Source: Neospora caninum Liverpool (Eukaryota > Apicomplexa > Conoidasida > Eucoccidiorida > Sarcocystidae). From it: a stretch of DNA of 64,000 bases. The stretch covers positions 3,286,001 to 3,350,000 of the forward strand of contig NC_018398.1 in assembly GCF_000208865.1 (NCBI RefSeq). The letters are read 5' to 3'. Within the stretch, counting starts at the first letter, position 1, and the number at the start of each line of letters is the position of its first letter. The translations under genes and the position numbers were made by a program. The notes under the pieces were generated by a model. That model did no database searches. It was not told where the DNA came from and saw only the letters and a list, made by a program, of their open reading frames with translations. Positions 25,401 to 38,166 of the stretch are shown here, one piece after another.

Positions 25401-28400
25401 TGGTTGGACACCTTGGCACCCATTCTCAAAGCGTAATCGAGCGCAGGAATGGTGTCGGAAAGCCAAATACCGTCGCGCCCACCCACTCGCAGGCACATGA
25501 CCTTGCCAGTCGACATGATGCCTCTGCCGCCAGCGTTGTTACCGTGTCGGGCTGCAAGAACAGATGTCACGGACGTCCCGTGGCCGAGGTCGTCAACGAA
25601 AGGATAAGCTTGGTCTCCAACAAAGTCCTGCACAACACGTCAGGAAAACCTAACGCCTGGCATACGCTGCTGCTACAGGCGCCTCAAGCTGCACATAGCC
25701 ACGAGGAGGCTCTCCTGACTGCGGTGATATTCTTTGTGTTGTTGAAGCTAAGGTGCAAGGGTGCCTCATCTTCCAGAAACAGAGGAATCTACATCTCGTC
25801 CACCTGAGTTCAGCTGTCTGTTGCAGGGACGAGCTCGAAGGCGCCTGCGGATAGGCTCGACGAACACTGTCGAATTCATCTGCGTATACTCAGGCATCGC
25901 TGAAGAGTGAACGCTGACCCGTTCTCCAAGATGGACTGCTGCGCATACACAGCCAATGGCAAATAGCTAACTGTGCACTGGGAATACGGGATGCCTACGT
26001 CTGGAAATGTCGCATTTGCTGGGACTTTAGCTCACCCATCCGAAGCAATCATCCACGTATCCGTTCCCGTCGTCGTCGATCCGATTTTCGCAGTCGGTTT
26101 CCCCTTTGTTGATCCAGAACCGGCTATTTTCAATGTCGAATCCATCAATAAAGTCTTGATGTATGAAACATCCAGTGTCCAACACCGCCACAACAAAATC
26201 ATCAGCAATGGCATTTCCTGCGGTATGAAACACGAATAGACACAACGGATAAAAATGACGACAGCCGGAGAAGCCGTTCAGTTGTAAGGCGGTGTCGCCA
26301 GCTGCCCGTCGGTGAACCCTGGACGCCTTCTTATATATATGTGAATTGGAGACCGAATAGAAACAGGGAGTTTCTTGGGTCACCCAATAAGCAACGGAAA
26401 ATCCTGATTAAACCGCCATTGTACAGATCCGAATGTTTCCGGCAAGACACACAATGTAGACTCTCTGGATTGGTTCAGGTCTAATTCATGCATTCAGCCG
26501 TCGTGGAATGTCGATGGCACCATCTGTTTGCAAGCAAGTGTAGCCACGCTGGACCATTAGGGACAGAGTTCCGTTCGACTGGCATCAATATGCTCTAATG
26601 TTGACATTCCACCCTCGATGTCCTTCATAGGGAACCCGGGGGACAGGAAAAAGGAAGATGAGGGGGGAAACACCATCTAGCCTCCGAGGAGCTCTCACAT
26701 CGAAAATGACGTCGTCCGTCAGCAGAGTTGGATAAAGGGACGAGATTTTAGGCGCACGCTCAGGGCGTGGCTTCTGCTTGTTGCATTACGTCACATTGGC
26801 TTTGCCCGGAAAGAATGATAGCAATCATGAGGACGACAGACAGCGCAACTTTAGGCATACTGCGGAAGGTTTCTGTAACCAAGGGATATCGTGCATATTG
26901 CCGATATTGTTGTATTTAGGCGAATTCTGGCACCTAAACGATGAGTACTTCTACGGTCATGTAGCGTTCCCATTAAAAGCGCTGCGTCGAGAGTGGGCAT
27001 GTTTGGGAACTCTGTACAATTGCGATTCGAAGAGATTGGAGTTTTCCCAGTGATTCTTTACGTTAGGAAAGAGCCACAGAACGCCCGACTTGCCAGGTCT
27101 TCCAGCCAGCTCAGGCCACGCAAGGTCAGCCCAGAGCGTATAATTGCCAAGGAAAGAATGAAGATACCATTGCCTAGACTGATCCGGGTCGCCACCTCCT
27201 GTTGTCGCCATTGCAGTTCTCGCGATGCCTGAGGCCTGAACCTCGCGTTTCTGGTCATCAGACATCTTTAAGATGCAACTCGTTGCCTCGCGCGCGGAGG
27301 CAGCCATATTTCTGTCGCCATGTGGCGTGCTCCAAGTCTCCCGGTTTTCCGCCAACCGCCGAATGACCGAAGGAATTTCAGCTGCGTTCGTAATCCCCCA
27401 AATCTGAGGAATTCGTCGAACACACGTGTAGAGGATAGAGTCCCTCAACACGAATAGTTGTTTCGACTGTCAAAACTGCTCTCTATACTTTAAAGAGCTT
27501 GTGTATCATTGAATGCCACGCTTGCTAACTTTGAACACGTCAGAGGTATCTGCAGGTCGACCGTTTGCCGGACCTATGTCACCGGGTTTCCGTAGAGAGG
27601 AAACGAGTACCAAAAACGCACTTTTTAAGCAAGGAAGTGGAAACGCGCGGCATTCCAGATGGATTGGAAGTTGTTTGAGGGACCACTCGTAGCAGTAGTA
27701 AAAGTATTGGAATCACGTGTAGCTTGTAATTTGGCAGCCTTTGTGGTTCACTCAGGAAGTCAACAACTCGTTGTGTTGTGAGCGGTGGTTGTGAGAAAAA
27801 GAGGATCTATGCTAGGGGGATTTCCTGACACTGTCCCAGTGCATACATCAATCTGCCTATTGGGGGTTTTGTGCAAGATAGTGAGCTCATGCCGTTACCT
27901 CCTTCTGCTTTCTTAGATTTTTGAGGTGCAAGACGTCGACACCGAGTCGCGAATAGTGTGCCGCTTCAAGCGTCGGTACGTCTTTCGCGAGCATGACACT
28001 CTGCAGCGCCTTTCTACACTGTCCCTCGCAGGGTGCCCCGCTTGCAGGACCCCATACTTGGAGACCTAAAGCGCTGGCAATGATGCCCAGAGCATATTCA
28101 CGTCCTCTGAGCGTCTGGCGAACTTCGGGGTCGGTTTTGTCCTTTACTCCGATCCTGTCTCTTAGATAAACTCCTCGCTTCAATACGATTCGCTCCGACG
28201 AGTCGTGAAGCTCGTACTCGTCGAAGACGGGAACGGAGCCATCATCCTGAGCAGCCGTGGATTCCGCCACTCTTGACGGAAGATCCTTAAGGCAGGTCGT
28301 ATCCCACTCCACGATGACGCGGTCCGTTGGGCTTGCTTCTACTTCCTTTTGTAGTCTCTTTAGAGCCTGACAGTCCACAAACCAATCCCTTGTAGCTTCT

Positions 28401-29421
28401 TGGAGACACTACCCCATTGAACCCTCTCATTTTATTTGATCCTGCGAGCTGCTGCAAACCAAGTTATGCGGTTCTTCATCCTAGTGATCCCACACAGCAA
28501 TCGTATGCTCCCAGTTTCTCGAAGGTTGGTTCCTCGAACGGGCATTCTGTTCGGGGCCTAAGTTCTTGGCAGGCGTCCCTTTCAGGCCATAGAACACCTT
28601 CCGAGCGACAGAATAAAGCGTAATGAACAGTTTCTAGGACGCGGCAGATCGTTGCAAGAGAAATTCATCACCTCAGAAGGCCTATTTGTACTGCGTTGTG
28701 TTGTTTTCAGCTTGTCTTATGCGGCCCCGATTCTTTTGTGTGTAAACAAATTCCAGACATACTTGCCCAGGCAACGAAGAGAGACCTACTAAACTCCAAC
28801 TTTCTGGTTCTGGGTACTGCTGTGCAACCCGGCCGCTCCAAGTGTTTTCTAACTTGCCGCACCTGGAGTATTTATCAAACAGCAGTGCTGCTGCTTGATG
28901 TGAGAGCGTTCTATCAACTTGTTGAAGCACCACGACACTGGTGAGAGTTCATCTTTCACTGCCATCGAACTTGGTCATTGCGTTTACAGGCGAATTAGAT
29001 TTTATTTTTGCAGTTTGTTGATTGTGCTAATATACAGGAAGCAAGCGAAGACCAACGGTACCTCGATGCGATCCTGTCGAGCTTGTGCGGGATCCATAGG
29101 CTTGAGTTCTCCAGCGCTCTCGATGATGCGTTCTTCTTCTGGACCAGGTCGGCGCTCACAGTCCAGCTTGTCTACACTGAATGAGGGATGCATACCCAAG
29201 ACGACCGTGTAATACTTTTTACACAATACCCGTTTCAAATGTTCACGTGGCTTCCCTTTTTCTTGTTCTGCCCTCCTCCTCTCCTGGAAAATTCCTGAGA
29301 CGTCGTGGGTTGCGTGGCTTCCATCGCGCTGCTCTTCACTTTCAGCAGCACATCCTACGACCCGGTCACAGTACAGATATATAAAAAGGAACAAACAAAC
29401 GGGGGAAAGCCATGAATACAT
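22475..29421 (-). CDS. Subtilisin-like serine protease (S8), secreted, complete
   Basis: Exons (complement): 29062-29421, 27902-28366, 27094-27466, 26036-26217, 25383-25627, 24584-24694, 23891-24072, 23036-23215, 22475-22698. All phases agree; the product is 773 aa. A signal peptide covers residues 1-26 and a prodomain follows to about residue 390. The catalytic set is complete: Asp413 (VVAVLDTG), His476 (DDLGHGTSV), oxyanion Asn567 (TAAGNSG), Ser648 (DGTSFAAPMVSG). FDLEGILNVGA and VDVFAPGQSI lie between Asn and Ser, and GAGRVNGV follows Ser. The last ~25 residues contain a hydrophobic run (GLLFVLLAPL) after a Ser-rich stretch, so the enzyme is probably membrane- or GPI-anchored. Intron 3 uses a GC donor (cctg|gcaagt). 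In this phylum such enzymes act in the secretory pathway or on the parasite surface; the substrate is unknown. I do not assign a SUB number. Confidence 0.93.
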
Positions 29422-32400
29422 CTTGGCATAGTGCGGCAGCCGATGAACGCAAGAGGAATCGGGGTCGGGTGGCGCAAAGAACGTTGGGTCCCCCGATGAG
29501 TCCGCCGAGACTAGTAAGCAACTTCGCGAGGCGGGGCCCGGAGGCCAGTCTCAGGGGGGAGAGGGAATGAAATCACACGGCAATGCACAGATATTTTTAT
29601 ACCAGCTGTTCCTGCGCTTTTGATACGTATGCATATCATTCAAGGACGAGGCAGTGGGCAGGAGAACCAGTTACTTAGGTTCGCAGAAACGGTTTTCTTC
29701 TCCCAAAAAAGAGCACTCAGCTGCCTAAGCCCATCCCCGTAAGACGTCTCCTTTCTAGCACGAAAGCGTCATCACTAACTTTCCTGTTCTCGCCCCACAA
29801 GGCCGTTCTCACTCAGACTTCCGAGCACCAACCCAGGTGAAAAACATTGCGCGGCGCGTGCCCCCAATTTGAGAGCGACAGAGACGCTTCTAACAGGGCC
29901 GGGGCGGTACACTCGCCGTCCAGTCGGTTCTGGTTTTGGCCTTAATCGTTTTGCACGTTTCCTCGCTCTCCCGTTCCCTGCAGGCAATAAGCAAGCACTG
30001 CCGTCTTCCCCCTCGACACAGAAAAAAAAAATTCGCTGCACAGGCCTACTGGCTTACGCGGTATTATATCACCAACTGCAGGGTCACTGGCCACAGAAGG
30101 AACGACAGCCAAATAGTCGTCGAGGTGCACGAATAGAGTCGCATAAAGAAGGAACACCAGGTACAGTTAGATGGTGACAACTTTTTCGCTCACTCGTGGT
30201 CGAAAAGCGGTTCGATAGCGTGCCTTGCAACGTGAAACGTTCGTGTCTCTTTATCGAGGCGGGCACAAGGGAGTTAATTGTAGGAAACCACAGGAGAAAG
30301 CTCCACAACCACGAAGCCTTAAACTCCGAGGACGTATACGGCTAATACCGAAGGTGACCTAGACCTAATCAGACGCTTCAATTCTAAAGCCACGAGGTCA
30401 GTAGATATCCTTTGACACTTGCTTTCTGCGTTGCAGAATAACACCACAGCTTTGTACGAAGGGGTGATTTGGTTTCAGCAGTACTGTGAGTTGGGTTCGT
30501 TGGAAGTTTGTTTTTGGGAACCAGCACGAAAACTGGGGCCTTCACACAGCAGCCTGTTGTTCAACAGTTGCAATGTCAGGCACCTTAGAAAGTCCGTGTC
30601 CCATATATATTTATATATATCTCCAACATTCCAGTTCCACTGAGTCAGCCAGGTGTTCACCGGCACACAATGTTCTCAATGTTGTCCCCTGGCATGACTG
30701 TAGTCTGCGTGGCGAAAGGTTGTCTGGCAACGCCCGACTCCATGTCCGATCAATAAAAAGGTAGAGTGCACTGCACAAGAAATGCCAGATCGTTTTCGCA
30801 TTAGCCTGTCTGCCTTGGCTGGCATATGCGCACCCCCTATGCAAAATGACATGGGTACAGAAATGTGGCAAGCATCTGCATGGGATGCTTCCATAGTTCC
30901 CCCAGGTTCGATTCCATTCCTTTTTTACAAACCAAGGCTCGACTTTTCCTGTAGCACGATTATCCCTCCGAGTATAACCACGTTCTGCATTTCTTGAACT
31001 CCCATTTCGCAAAACGGAGGAAACTAGTCTTCCGACCCAGGTTCTACCTAACCGTTCAAAAAAGACGAGGAAGAGGGATGTGAACACACAGCCGGAGAGT
31101 CTGCGTGGAAAAGGTCACGTGCAACAAGAGCTCGAAAACTTTGTGGACCCGGAGTAATCGTAATAAAAAGGTCGCTCTTTCTGACAAAAGCAGGTGACTC
31201 CAGCCAAGACTTTGCAGCGTGTTCGACGGCTCCAAATGGATTGTGACGCCAGGCTCGCTTATCTTTTACCACATTCTTTCGCCTCTCTCTGTGCTGTGGA
31301 CAGCTGCATCTAACGTGAACCCCACCTAACGATATACACGGCGAAACATTACAGGAAGTTCCCGTCAAAGGGATGGTGGGGCACTCTGTCGTTGCACGCG
31401 TTTGGAGAAACATCGTCTCCTCATGGTTCATCTTTTTTCCAAAGGGATGCCCCTCCTGATCAGCATCGCAGCTGCTGCACGGATACCTGCCGTATGCATG
31501 CCCACTTTGAAGAATCCTGGTACAGGATAATTTCTGGCATCGTTTCGACGGGGTCGGGGTTTCCCTCAATTTTTGCGATCCACGTCTTGCTCCCGTTTAC
31601 TTTCCCGTCGACTTGATGCGAATTCGCAGAGCTCGAGAAAGCGTATTCGCCATTGCACCCGCGCGTAGACACCAAACCAACTGCCCTTGCTAGACCTACG
31701 TGAAAGAGTTCCCCTCGACAGGGATGCGCACATAGCTGCCCTTCCCTTCCCGACAAGCCCATTGTCCCGGTATGGGTGTTTCACGTAAATCCATGTTCTG
31801 TAACGGCACACCTTTTCCACAAACAAGGTTCGTAGAGGGCTTCGATACGAAGTAGCGCCTGGAGTTTCCGAAACAGTCGCCAATACATTTATGTTTGTAC
31901 TTCTGGCGTGTCACCAAGCCTCAGTACACCACTAACAGTGGCGTCACTTTGCCTTTTCTAACTTTCTACTGGTTTAGGCGTGACCTCACCGATGGACATG
32001 ACGAGAGTGTTGTGATGCAATCGACTAGCTAACTTCTGTGAGCACGGCTCCACACATCACAGAAGCAAAACGCCTACAACTGCAGTGGCAACTCTCTCAG
32101 CTTTGAAGCGCTCACACCTGCGGAGAAAAGAATGTGAGACTAATAGGTAAGCAAAAAAAAACCTGAAGGGTGATGAGTCCACGATTCTCCCTGTCAGGCC
32201 CACGAATTTCCTCGCAGCGGATTATCTGACGGTGGAAATAGAAAAACCATTCGCGGTACAGCTTCTACGTTCTCGCACAACCTCCTACACCTAAAAGATA
32301 CAAACGTTCCACACCTTGTAGAGAGTCACTAAAAGCATTTTATCATGCAACGGAGCCCTATCACGCTTCGTACACCGGTAGCGAATTTGCTCAGAAGTAA

Positions 32401-32733
32401 ACGAATAGGAGACACAACCTCGTTTTGCGCTAGTAGTCCTCCCCCCTGTAGGTAGAGGGTACGACCGTCGTATAGTCGAGGTGGGCCCACTTCGCGATGG
32501 GGAGAAAAGGACACCTGGCGAGTGAGGGGGAAACCTTCAAAGACTATTTCAGCTTCTGTGGTGGCGGCATGCAGTCGCGAACACCATACCGACACGCGCG
32601 CAGATGGGAGACACCCAGTGGTCCACTACGATAGTAGCTGGCGGCAAGAACGATTTTCTTGTGCGTTGTGTGGACTTCTTTATTTTGGGAAGAAGGGGCA
32701 AATTTCTCTCTTTTGTGGACCTCCCTCGGCATC
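29422..32733. other. Divergent promoter region, subtilase and RPS9
   Basis: The start codons of the subtilase (-) and RPS9 (+) face away from each other across 3.3 kb. The region should hold both promoters and 5' UTRs. The frames present (for example 31048-31569 on the minus strand) show no motif. GCATGC cores, which resemble an element reported upstream of Toxoplasma ribosomal protein genes, occur at 31496-31501 and 32567-32572. Confidence 0.5.
32567..32733 (+). promoter_or_regulatory. Proximal promoter / 5' UTR of RPS9
   Basis: A GCATGC core (context ggcatgcag) lies about 165 bp before the ATG. It resembles, but does not exactly match, the YGCATGCR motif described for Toxoplasma ribosomal protein promoters. 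A pyrimidine-rich run (tttctctcttttgtgg, about 32702-32717) lies just upstream of the ATG and could mark the transcription start, as is common for ribosomal protein genes. Both are inferences. Confidence 0.3.
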
Positions 32734-34581
32734 ATGACGAAGTCCTACCGTACGTACAGCAAGACTGCTCGCAGTCCCAAGCGTCCCTTTGAAAAGGTAA
32801 ACACTAGCAAAATGACTACGTTGGCTCCCCGTTTCTCGCTTTTTTTGCCGGGCCACCCCTGTGTGGCCCCTGTGGGGTGGAATTCTTTCAAGAAGTAATT
32901 TGAAGTTCGAGATTCTGCGTTTCCGTTACAATTTATCTGTTCAAAGAGTAACGGTTCGACGGGAAGCCAAACGTCGAAGCGCACTTGGCATTCCCCCCGG
33001 TTTCGCGTCAACCAAGCATTATGGGAATGTTTGCATGTGCTTTCGCGCCGCGCATCACTGGAAATTCGTGTGGAGCTCTGCCTTCAAATGCTGAACAATT
33101 TGGGATTGTTTGTGCATTTTCGTCAGTTCTACACCCCCCATGTTTGCACGCGTGTTCTCGGAACTGGCGGTGGAATACTGGGGGTAGCAGGCATTCGTAC
33201 AGGCGAGGGTGTGGAGGCTTGGTTAGGCCCGTGTGCCAGAGACTTCCTCTGCTGAGTTCTTCCACGAGTTGTGGTAGTATTCCAGTCTTTAAAGTAATTT
33301 TATGCGGCTCCACGCGCGTTTGCGGCTCCGTTGCAGGTGTACGTGCGTTTTCCCGTACACTTTCACAGTCGCATGTATCTGCCGTTGCGCTCCATGTACG
33401 GTGTTTTGCCACATACTGGCAGAAACAGGTGGCAGGCCGGAAGATTTCGCCTGTGTCTCTTTGTAAGGTGGTATTTTCTTTCCGTGTGTGCTACCTTTTC
33501 AAAGGGCTAATCTCATGTGCTGGAAGTTGCCGCGCTGCCAGTGCAAGGGTTTCATTCTGTGCGGCTCTGTGTTCTGCGACTGCGGTCTCTCACTTACCAG
33601 GAACGCTTGGACCAGGAAATGAAGCTCCTGGGCGAGTACGGTCTGAAGAACAAGCGAGAGGTGTGGCGCGTGCAGTACGCCCTTGCTAAGATTCGTTCTG
33701 CAGCCAGAGAGTTGCTCACTCTGGAAGAGAAGGATCCCCGCAGACTTTTCCAAGGTACGCTTGCAAGTGCTAATGCCGCCTCGACGTAGAAAAAATACGT
33801 CTTTTTTTCATTAGTTTTTGTGGAAGCCGAGATTTTCCGCATCTGGTGGGGAGTTCTGCATAGCGAGGGGTTAATGCCTTCAGAATCGTTGTGTACCCAA
33901 ATATGCGCGACGTCGATTGTTGCAGCAGGCCCTGTTGCCGATGTCGCATCTGTGTTACGTCAAGTCGAGGGAGGGTTGTTTTGAAAGGAGGATTGAAACC
34001 AGTCGAAGCACATGGTCTCCGATCCATTTTCATTGAGATGCCCTCTAAAAGAGGTAAGGCGACTCCTTTTCGCCTTGGTATGTTGAAGAACCCTGTTTTT
34101 ACGTGGTTGCCATATCCGTGGGGATAAACACACCACGCGCTTCGTATGGTTCCGCATATGCCAGTGGAAAACACAGCTGACTCACACTTTTCATGTCTTT
34201 TTTAAAACACGTGCGCGGTGTGTTCATTCAGGGACAGCTCTGTTGCGTCGCATGGTTCGTCTGGGATTGTTGGGCGAGTCGGAGCAGAAGCTCGATTATG
34301 TCCTCGGTCTCACCGTTGCCAAGTTTCTGGAGAGGCGCCTTCAGACCAAGGTCTTCAAGCTTGGTTTGGCGAAATCCATTCACCACGCTCGTGTTCTTAT
34401 TCGTCAGCGCCACATTCGCGTGGGAAAGCACATTGTAGATATCCCGTCTTTCATGGTCCGTGTTGATTCTGAAAAGCATGTTGACTACGCGATTACTTCT
34501 CCGTTCGGAGGTGGTCGTCCGGGCCGTGTAAAGAGACGCTCTCTGAAGGGCGGCAATGCTGAGGGTGGAGACGACGAGTAA
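32734..34581 (+). CDS. RPS9: 40S ribosomal protein S9 (uS4)
   Basis: Three exons: 32734-32796, 33601-33754 and 34232-34581, with junctions gaaaag|gtaaac, ttaccag|gaacg, ccaag|gtacgc and ttcag|ggaca. The product is 188 aa, the usual eukaryotic length. The N-terminus is the expected basic leader (RPFEK) running into [20 protein letters not shown]. The middle has [15 protein letters not shown]. The S4 RNA-binding domain is clear ([18 protein letters not shown]), and the C-terminus has [13 protein letters not shown] and a short acidic tail. The protein binds 18S rRNA early in small-subunit assembly and lies near the decoding site. The first exon is only 21 codons; its start is fixed by the sole upstream ATG that splices in phase. 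Identification is certain at family level. Confidence 0.97.
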
Positions 34582-37267
34582 GGTATCTCCTGATATATAC
34601 GTACTTCGTTCATCGTGCGGAAGGAGGAAAATATGGGAGAGGTAAAGCGTTTTGGATAGAAAGAGCGGCATGTTTATGTTTTGACTGTCGAAGGACGGGG
34701 AGGGGACGCGGTGCCGTCGTCGCAGTCCAGAAACGAAAACCATCCCTCAATCGTTGAACAGAAAATCCACGTGCCTGATACGGGGCGTTGCCCGAACGAA
34801 TTAGGCGTTTCTTTGGGGAAACAATGTCACAGTCGGACCCAGTGGAACACTGCGTCCAAATTCTGTCAAAAACCAGGAACAGCGGAATTCTGTTGTCCCG
34901 CCCACTTTCCACAACTCGCGTAACACCAACACAGGGGAGAGTCGAACGTGAAAGCCTACCAGTTGGTTACGGACAGTGGATAGACTGTAGGCAGTGGGCT
35001 GGCTGGAATACACTGGCCTCGGGACACCATTGGATGAAACTTGTTCAGCTAATCTAAATGGATGCAGGCGACAGTCTCAAACCTGGTGGCTACATACAGG
35101 AAGGTTAAAGATGAGACGTACTTGGTGTTGACCATTCTGACTGACTCAGCGTGATTAATTCACAAAGTAGCTATTAGAAACGGAGCCCTCACGATGCATC
35201 CTATGTAGAAACACAGGCCGACTATACAAACTGGTACGTAGTTATACAACCAGCTATGGGGAGATGCACGAATGAGGCGGGTTGTTTTGTCACCTGGAGG
35301 TATACAGGATACATGCGCCTTTCCGAGGGCCACTGGCCCGCAGCCACTCACTCTTTGTTCCACCAAACAGCCTACTTTTTTGGTGGGTTATGGACACCTT
35401 TGCACTTAGTTCCTCCCGGCCTCTAATGGCTTTCAATCGTTTTTTTGTAAGTATGTACCGTTCTTCTGGAGGACAGGCTCTCCACCTCAACAAAGCCCCG
35501 TATGAACCGAAGTGGCTGTACTTGGCACGTCAGTGCCACCTGATTAGAGGGAATGAGGTGACTAATTGAGAAGAAATGACTGTCGGCATTCGAAGAGACG
35601 GTCAGGACATTCCTTCAGCTGAAATACGCGAAAAATTGATGGTTTTTCAAATATACGCTGGACACCACTATACTTAATGCACTAATGACGGTTATGACAA
35701 GCACAATAGAACTTGGATCTGGTAAACAAAGACAACCCACCAATCTACCAGTGAACTGAATCCCTAACAGTAGCTCTGCAAAGTGCTTCCTTTAACACAG
35801 AATAGAAAACAAACTGGTATGTCTATGTGAATGGGGACCAGCAAAGTGAGAGGTTTCTACATCGACTGCTATTGTTTTGAAAGGCATATACGTTTGGAAA
35901 AACTATCCATGGGTAACAAACATCACTTTTTTCTCGTTCGAGGCAGCCGGCGTTTCATAAAAGCTTACGCTCACAAAAATGCTTCGCATGAAAATTCTTA
36001 CCCTTTATTTTCCTATTGTCTGTTAAACTTTCGTGCCCTTCAGCCCTGCGCCTCCGGCAGAACCTTCTCCTTCCTTGCAGAGTACAGTCAGTAGCTATAT
36101 AATTTTCTATACGCTTCTTGCGTTGCAGACCTTTCGCTGGTTTTTCCCACCAACTGTCCAATTGTCCACGTCCCATATGATGTTATTCATGTCTGAACCT
36201 GGATTACAGTGATTGCAGTTACATGTGGTACTGCGCACGGGATAAATGAGCCGAAACTGGGCAGCTGAGGAGAATGGCGCTTAGAAAAGGTAGTCAAAAG
36301 CCCAGATACCCTTCCTTCTGAGGAGGCGAGCGACCTCAAATTACGATTGTCAAGCATCATGATCGAATTCAAAGTGCCCGTGGGGGTGGCTGATTCTTGG
36401 TTCTGTCCCCACCTGAGGAAAAAGGCACACAGTTAGTGGTTTCATCTTGAAACAATACCACCGCACCAATTGTTTTCATGTGCATATCCCCTCCAGTCCA
36501 TCTTCGATGATATTCCTTTTCCCGGCCGGTTTTGTATGCGCGGCTTCCTGGAAAACCTCTGATAGTTTTGTCTCTAGCGGGGGAGATGCTATGCACCTTC
36601 CAGCGGTCCGAACCACGATTTGAAATAGCTGCCGTTCGACAGCTTCGAGTTCAGATTTCCGTCTTAAAAGCATGAGAATTCGTCACGCTGGAAACGGCAG
36701 TGACCGCGTCAGTTGCACCGTTGGGAAACAATTCGAAAGCCTTTGACGACCAAGCATATTTGGTCGGTGTTTTGCGCAGTAATGGACAACACTGGCTGCC
36801 TGATAGACAGACGTAGGCCTGTCCCCCAGTTGGACACTTATCAAACATGAGACTCGAAATTTCATGTCTTTACTTGAGTTGTAAAAAGGTTTATTGGACC
36901 TCTCGAAAGAGGATGTGTATGCGGTCCCAAACTGTAGCCATTGCTGTTAGCTCGGAAGAATCGTTATCATCTTCACGTACCAGAGTTCACTTCATGAGAC
37001 TAACAACATATACGTTTTATCTTTGTCGCCTGAGAGGGGAAAACAAATCCACTAAATACCTTCAAAAAAACCCGCCACTTGTTAGTGTTGAGTCTAAAAC
37101 ACACTCGCCACCGCCGGCACCGCGCCCGACAAAAACGATCGACAGCCTGTTCACTGCGCCGTTTAGAGGCAACCAAGGGCACCACGCATGTGCAAGAAAA
37201 CCCGTGCTATCTTGACTTTTCTGCAGTGGTGGTCGATAATTCATCGATATATTCGCTCTAAAACCGT
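34582..37267. other. Convergent 3' spacer after RPS9
   Basis: No frame here has a recognisable motif or a phased exon chain. It should hold the 3' UTR of RPS9 and that of the tentative small minus-strand gene. It is comparatively AT-rich. I see no RNA gene in it. Confidence 0.5.
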
Positions 37268-38166
37268 TCACAATCTTCGGTTCCCTCCTCTTCGTCTCCT
37301 CCGTGTGAGTGGTACACCAACGATTTGTTCGAGGCGGCTCTGGACTTCTCGTGATGGGATGCACGCACCGTTCTCGATGGAGCGCACTAAACTACCTGCG
37401 AGAGATGGACAAGAAGAGATCCAAAACAGTGACGATCTTAGTCATCTGGTTTCGAAAGTCCCTTCCCGTCAGTTTAATGTCTACCCGTATATACATAAAT
37501 ACACACCGGCGCCGAGAGACTGTGGCGAATGGTGTGTAGCTGAAGATCGGCTGGTTTCAACTCTAACTGAAAAGACGGGAAACAGCGCAAACGTACCCGT
37601 GATTTATGCACAAAGAACGAAACAAAAATCTGTTCATACATTTACATCGCTACGTTTGTACTCACAGCCACACATATATTCACAATCGATGGACACATGA
37701 AAGCGTCTACATTGGTAACGGCCGACAGTGACATCGACCAGCTTCGTCTCCCACTCGGTCTCTACTGGTGGCGCCCCCGGGCACCGCTTGTCTTTTATTG
37801 GTGTGCTTTAAATCGAAATTCATCTTCTAACTTTGGGTTTTTTTCGTTGCAGTGACCTTTGCACTCCAAATAATTACAGGTATCACTCTAGCAATTCGAT
37901 ATACCTCAGAAGCAGGCTGGATCCCCAAGTTGATTCCATCCTTTCATTGTCCTTGCACCTTTCCTCTGCTGCCTTTCTCGTGCAGCAACGCAGAGAAGGC
38001 TCGGCTTCTGTACCAACGGTCCAGCGGCAAATGCGAACGAATGACCTGACGCAGACGGGAACGCGTTATTCTCACCTGGCCAGCTCTTTATTTCCTGTTT
38101 CTGCGCCTCGGAAACATTCAGTCTCACGAACTTCTCGACGCTGTCTCGGGTCAATCCCTTCGACAT
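37268..38166 (-). CDS. Tentative small multi-exon protein, unknown function
   Basis: Reading the minus strand, ATG 38166 starts exon 1 (complement 38076-38166; begins MSKGLTRDSVEKFVRLN, ends EIKSWP) with a clean donor ccag|gtgaga in phase 1. A last exon at complement 37268-37395 begins after ctctcgcag in the same phase, encodes SLVRSIENGACIPSREVQS and ends in an Arg-rich tail at TGA. Joined directly, they give 72 aa. An optional 60-nt middle exon (complement 37507-37566, flanked by cttttcag and gtgtgt) also keeps phase and would give 92 aa. The composition (charged, amphipathic, strong splice signals) is gene-like, but I do not recognise the family, and chance exons of this size cannot be excluded. 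Confidence 0.35.

Noticed and set aside
30906..30916. ggttcgattcc, a match to a tRNA B-box
   Set aside because: The flanking bases do not form a T-stem and no A-box, anticodon arm or acceptor stem can be drawn around it.
31048..31569. 173-codon minus-strand frame in the subtilase/RPS9 divergent region
   Set aside because: No motif, no splice chain, and a plus-strand frame overlaps it; treated as chance.
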